Below, one piece after another: positions 17,608-26,541 of a stretch of 64,000 bases of DNA. A program made the translations under genes and the position numbers. The DNA is from an uncultured Gammaproteobacteria bacterium (GTDB taxonomy: Bacteria > Pseudomonadota > Gammaproteobacteria > HK1): positions 5,323,001 to 5,387,000 of the forward strand of contig OY282353.1 of assembly GCA_958295465.1 (NCBI GenBank), read 5' to 3'. The notes beneath the pieces were generated by a model. That model saw nothing but the letters and a program-made list of their open reading frames with translations. It was not told the DNA's origin and did no database searches. Positions within the stretch are counted from its first letter, which is position 1; every line of letters begins with the position of its first letter.

Positions 17608-18573
17608 ATGAGCGAACCGATCCACGCCCGGCTTCTCATTCTGGGCTCGGGGCCGGCCGGTTATACCGCGGCCGTCTATGCCGCCCGGGCCAACCTCTCC
17701 CCGATGCTGGTCACCGGGATCGAGGTCGGCGGCCAGATGACCACCACGACGGACGTCGACAACTGGCCCGGCGACGACCAGGGCGTACAGGGTCCGGACT
17801 TGATGGAACGGATGCGCCGGCACGCGGAGCGATTCGATACGCGGCTCGTCCACGACCACGTCGCCGGTGCCGATCTGTCGCGCCGGCCGTTCCATCTGCT
17901 CGGCGATTCCGCGACGTACACCTGCGATGCGCTGATCGTCGCGACCGGCGCGTCCGCGAGGTACCTCGGGCTCGACTCCGAGGAGGCGTACAAGGGGCGC
18001 GGCGTCTCGGCCTGCGCCACCTGCGACGGATTCTTCTACCGCTCGCAGCCGGTCGCGGTCATCGGCGGCGGCAACACCGCGGTGGAGGAGGCGATCTACC
18101 TCTCGAACATCGCCTCGCAGGTCACCGTGGTCCACCGCCGGGACCGGTTCCGGGCCGAGAAGATCCTCGCCAACCAGCTCATCGAGAAGTCCCGGACCGG
18201 CAACGTCGCCATCGAATGGGATCACGTGCTCGACGAGGTCCTCGGCGACGACGCCGGGGTGACCGGGATCCGCATCCGCGGGACCAGGAGTGGTGAGCGC
18301 AAGGACGTCGGCGTGCACGGCTGCTTCATCGCCATCGGCCATACCCCCAACACGAAGATCTTCGAGGGCCAGCTCGACATGAACGGCGGGTACATCCGCG
18401 TGCGCGGGGGCGCGGAGGGCGACGCCACCGCGACGAGCGTGCCCGGCGTGTTCGCGGCGGGCGACGTGGCGGACCACGTATACCGCCAGGCGATCACCTC
18501 CGCGGGCGCCGGCTGCATGGCCGCGCTGGACGCCGAGCGCTACCTGGAGTCCGCGGAGCACGGCCCGGCCTGA
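17608..18573 (+). CDS. trxB: Thioredoxin-disulfide reductase
   Basis: The 321-residue protein has the FAD motif GSGPAGYTAA at the N-terminus, the redox-active CATC (C136, C139), the NADPH-binding GGGNTAVEEA and the C-terminal FAAGDVAD-YRQAITSAG segment. It reduces thioredoxin with NADPH in the cytoplasm. It heads the series trxB–acyltransferase–aat–ate–infA, an arrangement shared with Gammaproteobacteria. The ATG at 17608 gives the standard N-terminus; longer in-frame starts would run through the IS3 remnant. Confidence 0.96.
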   Translation: MSEPIHARLLILGSGPAGYTAAVYAARANLSPMLVTGIEVGGQMTTTTDVDNWPGDDQGVQGPDLMERMRRHAERFDTRLVHDHVAGADLSRRPFHLLGDSATYTCDALIVATGASARYLGLDSEEAYKGRGVSACATCDGFFYRSQPVAVIGGGNTAVEEAIYLSNIASQVTVVHRRDRFRAEKILANQLIEKSRTGNVAIEWDHVLDEVLGDDAGVTGIRIRGTRSGERKDVGVHGCFIAIGHTPNTKIFEGQLDMNGGYIRVRGGAEGDATATSVPGVFAAGDVADHVYRQAITSAGAGCMAALDAERYLESAEHGPA

Positions 18574-18918
18574 TCGCCGCGGGCCTGGTCACCTGCCGCA
18601 TGACTGCGAGCGCGGCCGGCACAGACGCCGGGCGACGGCTCGAGCGCTACGGGCCGATCGCCGGCCGGGTGATCGCCCCATGGCAACGAGCGCGACCGGC
18701 ACGGAGATCGGGAGCCGGCCCGATCGCCGCGAGCCGGCTCCCGGTCGGATGATTACCCGATGACGACGAGCGCGACCGACATGGCCCCGTTCACGCCGCG
18801 GTCGCCAGATATGCGCGCTTTTACGCGCCGCCATATAGATGGCAATGAGCGCTGCCGGCACGGCTGCCGGGAACCGGCCCGATCGCCGCGGGCCTGTCAC
18901 CGGAGGAGAGATTGCGCT
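18574..18918. repeat. Degenerate tandem repeats between trxB and the acyltransferase gene
   Basis: Four imperfect copies of a unit containing CCGATCGCCGCGGGCC and, further on, ATGGCAACGAGCGCGACCGG start near 18571, 18655, 18719 and 18840. The last copy runs into the true start of the next gene, whose first codons (GTGGCAATGAACGCGGCCGA) resemble the repeat's second block. The copies carry near-start codons but no long open frame. They appear to be partial duplications of a gene start. Confidence 0.6.
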
Positions 18919-20127
18919 GTGGCAATGAACGCGGCCGATCCGAACGCCAAGGGCCGGTCGGACGAAAGCGCCGGCCCCGAATACACCGTCACCACCGCCG
19001 GGCGCATCGCGGGCGTGCCGGCGGCGCAGTGGGACGCGCTCGCGGGCGACGACTACCCGTTCACCCGCCACGCCTTCCTCGATGCCCTGGAGCGCCACGA
19101 CTGTGTCGGGGAACGGGTCGGATGGATCCCGTCGCACGTCCTGGTGCACGCGGAGGAGCGGCTGGTGGGGGCGACCCCGGCCTACGTCAAACTGCACTCG
19201 CAGGGCGAGTTCGTCTTCGACTGGTCGTGGGCCGAGGCGTATTCGCGTCACGGCGTCGAGTACTACCCCAAGCTGATCTCCGCCATCCCGTTCACGCCCT
19301 CGCCCGGCCCCCGGCTGCTGGTCCACCCGGCCGCGGACGGGCGGGCGGTGAAACGCGCGCTCGCGGCGGGAGCGGTCGCACTCTCGAAGGCGATGGAGGT
19401 CTCGTCCTTCCACTGGCTGTTCCCATGCGAGAGCGACGCCGCCGTCCTGGACGGCAGCGGGCTGTTCATGCGCTCGGGATGCCAGTTCCACTGGATGAAC
19501 CGGGGCTACCGCGACTTCCGGGACTATCTCGACGCGCTCACCTCGAAGCGGCGCAAGGAGATCCGGCGCGAGCGCCGGGACGCGGCGGCGGCCCCGGTCG
19601 AGATCGAGATCCTCGACGGCCGCGCCGCCACCGAGGCCCACTGGAGCGCGTACCACGCGCTGTACAGCGCCACCTACGACCGCAAATGGGGCTACCCCGC
19701 GCTGACCCTTCCGTTCTTCATCGCGGCGGCGGCGGCGCTTCCCGATCGGACCCTCCTGGTGCTCGCGCGGCGCGGCCGGAGCTACGTGGCCGGCGCCCAC
19801 TGCTTCGCGGGCCGCGACACCCTCTTCGGCCGCAACTGGGGCTGCACCGAGCAGCACCGCGGCCTGCACTTCGAGATCTGCTACTACCGCCTGATCGAGC
19901 ACTGCATCCGGCACGGGCTCGCCCGCTTCGACGCCGGCGCCCAGGGCGAACACAAGCTCCTGCGCGGCTTCCTCCCGGTGGAGACGCATTCCGCGCACTG
20001 GATAGCGGACCCGCGATTCCGCGAGGTGATCGGCCGCTTCCTCGCGGGAGAGCGCGCCCAGCTCCGGCGCTACCGGCAGGCGCTGGGGAAGCACTCCCCC
20101 TATCGCGCGCCGGCGGGTGAGCCGTAG
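18919..20127 (+). CDS. GNAT/FemAB-like N-acyltransferase (COG3146, DUF482)
   Basis: The 402-residue protein matches the predicted N-acyltransferase family COG3146. It has PFTRHAFLDALE and HLLGATPAYVK-like text near the start, EFVFDWSWAEAY, FPCESDAAVL, a central SKRRKEIRRERR basic helix and the C-terminal DAGAQGEHKLLRGF and PVETHSAHW. Its substrate is unknown. The GTG at 18919 is chosen because GGAGGAGAG ends 8 bases upstream; an ATG two codons later is the alternative. It lies between trxB and aat. Confidence 0.88.
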   Translation: MAMNAADPNAKGRSDESAGPEYTVTTAGRIAGVPAAQWDALAGDDYPFTRHAFLDALERHDCVGERVGWIPSHVLVHAEERLVGATPAYVKLHSQGEFVFDWSWAEAYSRHGVEYYPKLISAIPFTPSPGPRLLVHPAADGRAVKRALAAGAVALSKAMEVSSFHWLFPCESDAAVLDGSGLFMRSGCQFHWMNRGYRDFRDYLDALTSKRRKEIRRERRDAAAAPVEIEILDGRAATEAHWSAYHALYSATYDRKWGYPALTLPFFIAAAAALPDRTLLVLARRGRSYVAGAHCFAGRDTLFGRNWGCTEQHRGLHFEICYYRLIEHCIRHGLARFDAGAQGEHKLLRGFLPVETHSAHWIADPRFREVIGRFLAGERAQLRRYRQALGKHSPYRAPAGEP

Positions 20128-20160
20128 ATTCGGAGGCGCCGGCCCGGCCACTGCGGGCCC

Positions 20161-20384
20161 CCCGCCACGAACCGGCGGGCGGCTCCGATCCGATGCCTTG
20201 CGCGGGCAGCGGCGATTGCGCTGGAACAGGAAAGGCACGGCGGCCTCGTCGCTACCGGCACGCTGGAGAGGCGTCCTTTTCGCCGCACTTCGGCGGATGC
20301 CCCGCCACGAACCGGCGGACAGCTCCGATCCGATGCCTTGCGCGGGCGGTGGCGGTTGCACTAAAACAGGAGGGACACGGCGGC
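20161..20384. repeat. 84-bp imperfect direct repeat, two copies 140 bp apart
   Basis: Copies at 20161–20244 and 20301–20384 both start CCCGCCACGAACCGGCGG and share CGATGCCTTGCGCGGGC. They differ at about a dozen positions with no length change. They fill most of the 304-bp gap between the acyltransferase and aat genes. Nothing in them looks like a gene or a known mobile element end. Confidence 0.72.
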
Positions 20385-20431
20385 TCCACAGGCAGGTGAG
20401 CGAGTTGAAGACCCTGCGACCTTTCCCGATC

Positions 20432-21142
20432 ATGCAACACTGGCCCCCGGACGCATTTCCCGATCCGGATCTCGCGCTCGACGAACCGAACGGACTGCTC
20501 GCGGCCGGCGGCGACCTCGGTCCCCGCCGCCTGCTGTGCGCCTACCGCCGCGGCATCTTCCCCTGGTTCAGCGAAGGGCAGCCGATCCTGTGGTGGTCGC
20601 CCGACCCCCGCACCGTCCTGTGGCCGGACGCCCTCCGGTTGAGCCGGAGCCTCCGCCGCACGTTGCGGCGCGGGACGTTCACGATCACCGGAGACACCGC
20701 CTTCGACCGCGTGGTGCATGAATGCGCCGCGCCCCGCGCGAGGCAGGACGGCACCTGGATCACCCCGCGGATGGCGGCGGCCTACGGCCGGCTGCACCGC
20801 GCCGGGCACGCCCACTCCATCGAGTGCTGGCGCGGCGCGGACCTCGCCGGCGGGCTGTACGGCGTCGCCATCGGCCGCGTGTTCTTCGGCGAGTCCATGT
20901 TCAGCCGCGTCTCCGATGCTTCCAAGGCCGCGCTCGCGCACCTGTGCACACTCGGCTTCGGACTCATCGACTGCCAGATCCCGAACCCCCACCTCGCCCG
21001 GCTCGGTGCGGTGGAGATGGAGCGGCGGCGGTTCCTGGCCCAGCTCGACGCGCTTTGCGAAGCCTCCGGTCCGTATGAAGCCGCCGGCATCGGGAACGCC
21101 GCATCGCAATGGAGCGGCTCGGGATGGAGCACCGGATCATGA
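20432..21142 (+). CDS. aat: Leucyl/phenylalanyl-tRNA–protein transferase
   Basis: The 236-residue protein carries the Aat signatures FPDPDLALDEPNGLLAAGGD, YRRGIFPWFSEGQPILWWSP, FGESMFSR and LGFGLIDCQIPNPHL. It adds Leu or Phe to proteins with N-terminal Arg or Lys, marking them for ClpAP. Start choice is uncertain. The ATG at 20432 gives the usual N-terminus but lacks a ribosome site; an in-frame TTG at 20405 sits 4 bases after AGGTGAG and would add nine residues. It overlaps ate by ATGA. Confidence 0.94.
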   Translation: MQHWPPDAFPDPDLALDEPNGLLAAGGDLGPRRLLCAYRRGIFPWFSEGQPILWWSPDPRTVLWPDALRLSRSLRRTLRRGTFTITGDTAFDRVVHECAAPRARQDGTWITPRMAAAYGRLHRAGHAHSIECWRGADLAGGLYGVAIGRVFFGESMFSRVSDASKAALAHLCTLGFGLIDCQIPNPHLARLGAVEMERRRFLAQLDALCEASGPYEAAGIGNAASQWSGSGWSTGS

Positions 21143-21855
21143 GGGCGCCGGAACCGGCGCGGCCGCGATTCTTCGCGACCCCCGGCCACCCGTGCAGCTA
21201 CTTCGCCGATCGCGAGGCGAGGACCCTGTTCCTCGACCCCGCCGGCCCCGCGAACCCGGCGCTGTACACGCTGCTCAGCCGGGCCGGCTTCCGGCGAAGC
21301 GGCGCCCAGGTCTACCGCCCCGAATGCGCGCCGCGATGCCGCGCGTGCATCCCGGTGCGCGTCCCGGTCGTCCGATTCCGCCCCCGGCGCGTCCATCGCC
21401 GGGTTCGCGCCGCGAACCGCGACCTCACGTTGCGGGTGCTGCCGGAGTGCTTCGAGCCGGCGCACTTCGCGCTCTACCGGCGCTACCTCTCGGCCCGCCA
21501 CGCGGGCGGCGGCATGGAGGATCATTCACCCTTGCAGTACCTCGACTTCCTGACCAGCCCATGGTGCGACACCCTGTTCTTCGAGTACTCGCTCGGCGGC
21601 GAGGTCGTCGCGGTCTCGGTGATCGACCGGCTCTCCGACGCCCTCTCGTGCGCGTACACCTTCTTCGACCCCGCGCACGGGCGGCGGAGCCTCGGCACGT
21701 ATGCGATCCTGAGCGCGATCGACGCGGCCCGCCGGGATTCGCTCGAGTGGTTGTACCTCGGCTACTACATCGCCGATTCCCCCAAGATGCGCTACAAGGG
21801 GGATTTCCTGCCTCAGGAACGCTTCATCGGCGGCTTGTGGACGGCGACCGGATGA
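21139..21855 (+). CDS. ate: Bacterial arginyl/leucyl-tRNA–protein transferase (Ate/Bpt)
   Basis: The 238-residue protein has family landmarks CSYFADREARTLFLDP, CAPRCRACIPVRVPV, LYRRYLSARHAGGGME, EYSLGGEVVAV, TFFDPAH and the ending PKMRYKGDFLPQE. Bacterial members of this type usually transfer leucine to N-terminal Asp or Glu (Bpt). It works with Aat in the N-end rule pathway. The ATG at 21139 overlaps the aat stop as ATGA, with GGAG 9 bases before. Earlier in-frame ATGs (21109, 21124) lie inside aat. Confidence 0.93.
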   Translation: MRAPEPARPRFFATPGHPCSYFADREARTLFLDPAGPANPALYTLLSRAGFRRSGAQVYRPECAPRCRACIPVRVPVVRFRPRRVHRRVRAANRDLTLRVLPECFEPAHFALYRRYLSARHAGGGMEDHSPLQYLDFLTSPWCDTLFFEYSLGGEVVAVSVIDRLSDALSCAYTFFDPAHGRRSLGTYAILSAIDAARRDSLEWLYLGYYIADSPKMRYKGDFLPQERFIGGLWTATG

Positions 21856-22193
21856 GTCCGGACGGCGGGAGGCCGGCCGGAGTACGCCGCCGGGGTCCGA
21901 TGCGTCGCCGGAGCCCGTTTCCGCGCACACGCCGCCGCCCGGCAGGCCCGGCCCTCCCACCAGCGCGCCCATGCCCCTCTCCTCTCCGCGCACGCACCGT
22001 CGTGCGGTTCGGGCGCCGTTGCACCCGTCTCCGCGCCTGCGCCGTTGCGCGCCGTGTGTGCGGCCCGTGTGCGGCGGCACGCGGCAGCGGGATCGCCGAT
22101 CCGGCGGATCGGACCACCGGCCGGCCTGCTTTGCTCACTCCCTGAATTCGGGCACACTACGCGCGTCGGCGCGGGACCGGAACGGGGGCGGAC
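21856..22193. other. Upstream region of infA, no gene seen
   Basis: These 338 bases are very GC-rich with short internal similarities (CCGTTTCCGCGCACACGCC and CTCCGCGCACGCACCG). I recognise no gene, RNA or clear promoter. The last 50 bases must contain the leader of infA. Confidence 0.4.
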
Positions 22194-22412
22194 TTGTCCA
22201 AGGAAGATCACATCGAGATGGAGGGCACCGTGATCGACACGCTGCCCAACACGATGTTCAGGGTGGAGCTCGACAACCGCCACGTCGTCACCGCGCACAT
22301 CTCGGGCAAGATGCGCAAGCACTACATCCGCATCCTGACCGGAGACCGCGTCACCGTCCAGCTCACCCCTTACGATCTCAGCAAGGGCCGGATCACGTAC
22401 CGGGTCCGCTGA
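22194..22412 (+). CDS. infA: Translation initiation factor IF-1
   Basis: The 72-residue S1/OB-fold protein starts SKEDHIEMEGTVIDTLPNTM and ends DLSKGRITYRVR, exactly the family length. IF-1 binds the A site of the 30S subunit during initiation. The start codon is TTG, preceded by GGGGGCGGA. It follows ate in the common gammaproteobacterial aat–ate–infA order. Confidence 0.97.
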   Translation: MSKEDHIEMEGTVIDTLPNTMFRVELDNRHVVTAHISGKMRKHYIRILTGDRVTVQLTPYDLSKGRITYRVR

Positions 22413-22604
22413 GGACACGGTCCCGCCGGCCGGTCTTCAAGCCGGACGGAGGGAGCGCACCGGCGATCCCGGAGAGACGGCCTTTCCCCGCCACCCGTAC
22501 GCATCCGGATGCGGTGTCGCCCTCCTCCCCCCGGCGAGATAGCCCTTCCCTTCGTCACCGGCCACGTCTCCGGCGATTCCACCGGTATCCCTGCCACACC
22601 CGCT

Positions 22605-23384
22605 TCAAGCCGTATCCGTGGTTCGTATCGTGTATTCGACGTACTCCTCCGGATGGATCTGCACCGCCGTGAGCCTGGCCTCGGAGTACCCGTGGTAGAC
22701 GTAGGCCGCACCGGTGTCGATGTAGTGCACGTTGTCGAGCCGCAGCGTGGTCCGCGTCGGCGTGTGGCCGCAGTACACCCGCTTCACCCCACCGCCCACC
22801 GGCGACCCCGGGCCCTTGTCCGCGATGCGGTTGCGCGACCACAACGCATAGAGCGCGGCATCGCGGTCGCGCGCTTCCAGCAGTTCCGTGAAGCGGCTCC
22901 AGGTCACGCGCGGCGGCACGTCCGCATGCACGACCCCCACCACCCCGGACGCCGTCTCCACCTCCAGCGCGAGCGGAAGGTTGACGAAGGCTTCCCGGAA
23001 CCGCGCGCGCGAGGTTTCATCCAGATCGAGCCACCACCTGCCCCCGTTGTAGTTGATCCAGAGGTCAAGTATCTCGGGGTCGCCGGAATCGAGGACGAAC
23101 TGCTCGTGGTTGCCCCGGCACGCATGGAACCACGCATGCTCGACCCATTCGAGCGCGCTGGCCGATCCGGGGCCGCGGTCGACGAGATCGCCGACCGAGA
23201 AAAGACGGTCGGCGGCCGGGTCGAACCCGACGTCGTCGAGGAGGGAGCGCAGGTGGGTGAACATTCCATGGATGTCGCCCACGACGAAGTCGCGCCCCGC
23301 GTCGTTGCGCGGGTAGCGGGCGACGATACGCCCGGGACGAAGCTCGGGGGCCGGAAAATTGGACGGGAGTTCGGGAAGCTTCAT
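22605..23384 (-). CDS. Metallophosphoesterase of the PPP (PrpA/ApaH-like) family
   Basis: The 259-residue phosphoesterase has the metal-site motifs GDIHG, GDLVDRGP and GNHEQF, then a later HADVPP and CGHTPT. This order fits serine/threonine phosphatases or diadenosine tetraphosphatases of the PrpA group. The substrate is not predictable. The ATG at 23384 starts MKLPELPSNF; an extension of 32 residues upstream looks non-coding. It is convergent with infA and precedes kdsB by 67 bases on the same strand order. Confidence 0.88.
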   Translation of the reverse strand: MKLPELPSNFPAPELRPGRIVARYPRNDAGRDFVVGDIHGMFTHLRSLLDDVGFDPAADRLFSVGDLVDRGPGSASALEWVEHAWFHACRGNHEQFVLDSGDPEILDLWINYNGGRWWLDLDETSRARFREAFVNLPLALEVETASGVVGVVHADVPPRVTWSRFTELLEARDRDAALYALWSRNRIADKGPGSPVGGGVKRVYCGHTPTRTTLRLDNVHYIDTGAAYVYHGYSEARLTAVQIHPEEYVEYTIRTTDTA

Positions 23385-23451
23385 GACGTTCCGGACGGCC
23401 GGTCCACGGACGCGAGGCGACCGGATTCTAACCCTGCCCGCGGAACGGGCT

Positions 23452-24258
23452 TCACCGACGTGCGCCGGCGGCGCGGTCAACCCCGCCCGCCTGCCGCGCG
23501 ATGATCGCTCTCACCCGCTCCAGATCGGCCGCGGTGTCCACCCCGGGTCCCGGCCGTTCACGGGCCGCCTCGACGTGGATCGGGTAGCCGTGATGGATGG
23601 CGCGCAACTGCTCCAGCGATTCCGCGCGCTCGCTCGGAGCCGGCGCCAAAGACGCGAACCGGCCCAGAAAGCTCGCGCGGTAGGCATACAGGCCGATGTG
23701 CCGGTGATGCAGGCGATGCGGCAAGGGGACCGGCGCGGTTCCGGCGCGGGCGTCGAAGCGCCCGCGGCAGTACGGGATCGGGGCCCGCGAGAAGTACGCG
23801 GCCCGGCCGTCTCCGTCGAAGACCACTTTGACCACGTCGGGATCGAAGACGTCGTCCTCGCGCTCGATGGCCTCGCACAGGGTGGCGATCGCGAAGTCCT
23901 CGCGACGGGAGAGGTTCGCCGCGACCTGCCCGATCAGGCTCGGCGGCAGCAACGGCTCGTCCCCCTGCACGTTGACCACCACCGTCGCGGGGTCGAGTCC
24001 GCGCACCGCGGCGACCTCCGCGATCCGGTCCGTCCCGCTGGTGTGCGCGACGGAGGTGAGGACCGCCTCGGCGCCGTGGGCTCGCACGGCCGAGGCGACC
24101 CGCTCGTCGTCGCTCGCCACGACGACCGGCCCGACGCCGCTCTCCATGGCCCGCTCCCAGACCCGCACGATCATCGGCTTCCCGGCGATGTCGGCGAGGG
24201 GCTTGCCCGGCAGCCGCACCGATGCGTACCGGGCCGGAATGACGACGATGCAGCTCAC
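23452..24258 (-). CDS. kdsB: 3-deoxy-manno-octulosonate cytidylyltransferase
   Basis: The 268-residue protein has the nucleotidyltransferase start IVVIPARYASVRLPGKPLAD, then TDRIAEVA, VNVQGDEPLLPP, YFSRAPIPY and HIGLYAYR. It activates Kdo as CMP-Kdo for lipopolysaccharide core. It starts with GTG at 24258, overlapping the lpxK stop as GTGA, so the two are translationally coupled. The last dozen residues are variable. Confidence 0.96.
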   Translation of the reverse strand: MSCIVVIPARYASVRLPGKPLADIAGKPMIVRVWERAMESGVGPVVVASDDERVASAVRAHGAEAVLTSVAHTSGTDRIAEVAAVRGLDPATVVVNVQGDEPLLPPSLIGQVAANLSRREDFAIATLCEAIEREDDVFDPDVVKVVFDGDGRAAYFSRAPIPYCRGRFDARAGTAPVPLPHRLHHRHIGLYAYRASFLGRFASLAPAPSERAESLEQLRAIHHGYPIHVEAARERPGPGVDTAADLERVRAIIARQAGGVDRAAGARR

Positions 24259-25271
24259 GGTCCCGGCGAGGACCGCGGCCCCGGCTCCACCGCGACCCCG
24301 TGCTCGCGAAGGACGGCGAGGAGCCGGGCCTGCAGCTCGCTCGACAGCTCCGCCTCGACCGGCACGCACCAGTGCCCCGCGCCGGCGAACCGCTCGCACT
24401 TCACCGCGTCCTTCTCCGTCATCAGCACCGGCGCACCGTCGGCGAAGCGGACCTCCGCCTCGCTGAACGCATGGTGGTCCGGGAACGGATGGCGAACGAT
24501 GGTCAGGCCATGGGCTTCCAGGGTACGGAAGAACCGCTCGGGGTGCCCGATCGCGCATACCGCATGGACCGGCGCATCGCGGAAAGAATCGAGCGGGCGC
24601 GTCACGCCCGCGTCGTCCAGGCTCGACGCATCGCCGGCCACGAGCCGCATTTCGAGCTCTCCTTCCCGCGCGTCGCCGTTCACCACCACGAGGTCCACCG
24701 ACGCGAGGCGGCTCAACGGCTCGCGCAGCGGCCCCGCCGGCAGGCATCGCCCGTTGCCGTGCCGCCGTACCCCATCGACCACCACGATCTCCACGTCGCG
24801 GGCAAGCCGCAGGTGCTGGAGTCCGTCGTCGCTCAGGATGACGTCGCACTTGGAGCGCCGGACCAGGATGCGCGCCGCGGCGATGCGGTTCGGGCCGGCG
24901 GCCACCGGGACGCCGGCGCGGCGCGCCAGCAGCACCGCTTCGTCACCGACCCGAGCCGGATCGGCGTCGGGACGAACCCGTCGCGGCCACCGGCTGGCGC
25001 TGCCCCGGTATCCACGGCAAACGATCCCGACCCGCAGCCCGTGCCGCGAGAGCAGCTTCGCCATCGCGATGACCAGCGGGGTCTTGCCGGTGCCCCCAGC
25101 GGCGAGGTTGCCGACGACCACGACCGGGCATCCCACCGGCCAGGAGCGGCGCAGGCCGGCCCGGTAGGCAGCGCGGCGCAGCACCGTGAACAGCGCGACC
25201 ACCCATCCCAGCGGAGCCAGCAGGGCGCCGAGCGGATCCGGCGCATACCAGAAGTCGGGCGGCTCACGCAC
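24255..25271 (-). CDS. lpxK: Tetraacyldisaccharide 4'-kinase
   Basis: The 338-residue protein has a membrane-anchoring N-terminal helix, a P-loop in VVGNLAAGGTGKTPLV, SRGY-like CRGYRG, DEAVLLARR, DVILSDDGLQH and TEKDAVKC. It phosphorylates lipid A at the 4' position at the inner membrane. The start is GTG at 25271, without a strong ribosome site. It is in the series exbB–exbD–lpxK–kdsB. The msbA gene often found before lpxK is absent. Confidence 0.96.
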   Translation of the reverse strand: MREPPDFWYAPDPLGALLAPLGWVVALFTVLRRAAYRAGLRRSWPVGCPVVVVGNLAAGGTGKTPLVIAMAKLLSRHGLRVGIVCRGYRGSASRWPRRVRPDADPARVGDEAVLLARRAGVPVAAGPNRIAAARILVRRSKCDVILSDDGLQHLRLARDVEIVVVDGVRRHGNGRCLPAGPLREPLSRLASVDLVVVNGDAREGELEMRLVAGDASSLDDAGVTRPLDSFRDAPVHAVCAIGHPERFFRTLEAHGLTIVRHPFPDHHAFSEAEVRFADGAPVLMTEKDAVKCERFAGAGHWCVPVEAELSSELQARLLAVLREHGVAVEPGPRSSPGP

Positions 25272-25352
25272 GGGAGGGGCGAGCTCGATGGATACCGGCC
25301 GCGGACGGCCACGGCGGCCGGGTGCAGGAGCCGGAGCGCCGTGCGCGGTACA

Positions 25353-25778
25353 TCAGTCCGCGGGCTCCGCCGGGCGCCGCGCCGCGAAGCTCAGCTTGTA
25401 GAGTCCTGCCTGGCGCGCCGCGTCCATGACGGTGACGACCGACTGATGCGGGGTCTGCGCATCGGCGCTGATGAACACCGGGGGCGAATCGAGTCCCCGC
25501 GCGGCGTCGGCGAGAGCACGCCGCAGGGTTGCGGTCCGGGGGTCTTCCAGCGCCCGGCCCTCGACGCGCACGCCTCCCCCGGCATCGATCACGACCCGGA
25601 TGACCGCATCGTCCCGCGGGCTCGCCCGCGCGCCGGCTTCCGGCAGCTCGATCCGCAGCTCGGAGCGCCGCTCGAACGTGGTGGATGCCATGAAGAAGAT
25701 GAGCAGGAGGAAGACCACGTCGATCAACGGCGTGAGGCTGATCTCGGGCGAGTCGCGCGATACGGTCCGGAACTTCAC
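25353..25778 (-). CDS. exbD: ExbD/TolR-type energy-transducing protein
   Basis: The 141-residue protein has a short cytoplasmic start, then one membrane helix with the essential aspartate (LTPLIDVVFLLLIFFM) and a periplasmic domain. The start codon overlaps the exbB stop (ATGA), so the two are coupled. With ExbB it uses proton flow to power TonB-type or similar outer-membrane work. No tonB is visible in the window. Confidence 0.94.
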   Translation of the reverse strand: MKFRTVSRDSPEISLTPLIDVVFLLLIFFMASTTFERRSELRIELPEAGARASPRDDAVIRVVIDAGGGVRVEGRALEDPRTATLRRALADAARGLDSPPVFISADAQTPHQSVVTVMDAARQAGLYKLSFAARRPAEPAD

Positions 25779-26410
25779 CGGTAGCCTCCGGCGCCGAAGC
25801 GGTCCGGGCGCAGCTCCTGCAGCGCTCCTACCATCCTGAGTGCTTCCTGCTCCATCGTCACCACCAGCTCGTCCACCCGCCCACGCAGGAGTCGATGGAA
25901 CAACAGGCTCGGAATCGCGACCGTCAGCCCGGCCGCGGTGGTAATCAGCGCCTCCGAGATCCCGCCCGCGAGCACCCGGGGCTCACCGACGCCCTGCGCG
26001 GTGATCACCGCGAACACGTCGATCATCCCGATGACGGTGCCCAGCAATCCCAGCAACGGAGTGATCGCGGCGATGGTGCCGAGGGCGTTGAGATACCGTT
26101 CGAGGTCGTGGACCACGTGGCGGCCGACCTCCTCGATGCTCTCCTTCATGATCTCGCGATCGAGATCGCGGCCAGCGAGACCCGAGGCGAGAATTCGCCC
26201 GAGCGGAGACCCCTCGCGCAACGCCTGCATCCGCTCCTCGGTCAGTTCGTCGGTGCTGGCCCACTGCCATACGTGGACAACGAGATCCTCGGGCACCACC
26301 CGCTCGCGCTGAAGTGACCACAGGCGTTCGGCGACGATCGCCATCGCCGCGATCGAGCAGACAATGATGGGCGCCATCAGCCACCCACCCGATTTCACGA
26401 GCTCCAGCAT
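25775..26410 (-). CDS. exbB: ExbB/TolQ-family proton channel
   Basis: The 211-residue protein has three membrane helices: the N-terminal LMAPIIVCSIAAMAIVAERL and a pair in the C-terminal half with TPLLGLLGTVIGMIDVF and GGISEALITTAAGLTVAIPS. These are the family's conserved pore motifs. The ATG at 26410 gives MLELVKSGGWLM, the usual N-terminus. It lies 131 bases downstream of comEC on the same strand and heads the lipid A operon. Confidence 0.94.
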   Translation of the reverse strand: MLELVKSGGWLMAPIIVCSIAAMAIVAERLWSLQRERVVPEDLVVHVWQWASTDELTEERMQALREGSPLGRILASGLAGRDLDREIMKESIEEVGRHVVHDLERYLNALGTIAAITPLLGLLGTVIGMIDVFAVITAQGVGEPRVLAGGISEALITTAAGLTVAIPSLLFHRLLRGRVDELVVTMEQEALRMVGALQELRPDRFGAGGYR

Positions 26411-26541
26411 GGCCGCTCCCCGTGCACGCGGCGCAGAGGATGGAAATGATAACCGCGCCGGCCTGGCCGCGACACACGCCCCGTGAGGCGGTGCGGCCGG
26501 CCCCGGCGGCCCGATTCCGGAACAGGGGAGGGCTCTCGGGC

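Noticed and set aside
18574..20384. CRISPR array
   Set aside because: Copies are few, degenerate and of unequal spacing, and no cas gene is present in the window.
22413..22604. Terminator after infA
   Set aside because: GC-rich partial stems can be drawn, but none is perfect or followed by a T-run.
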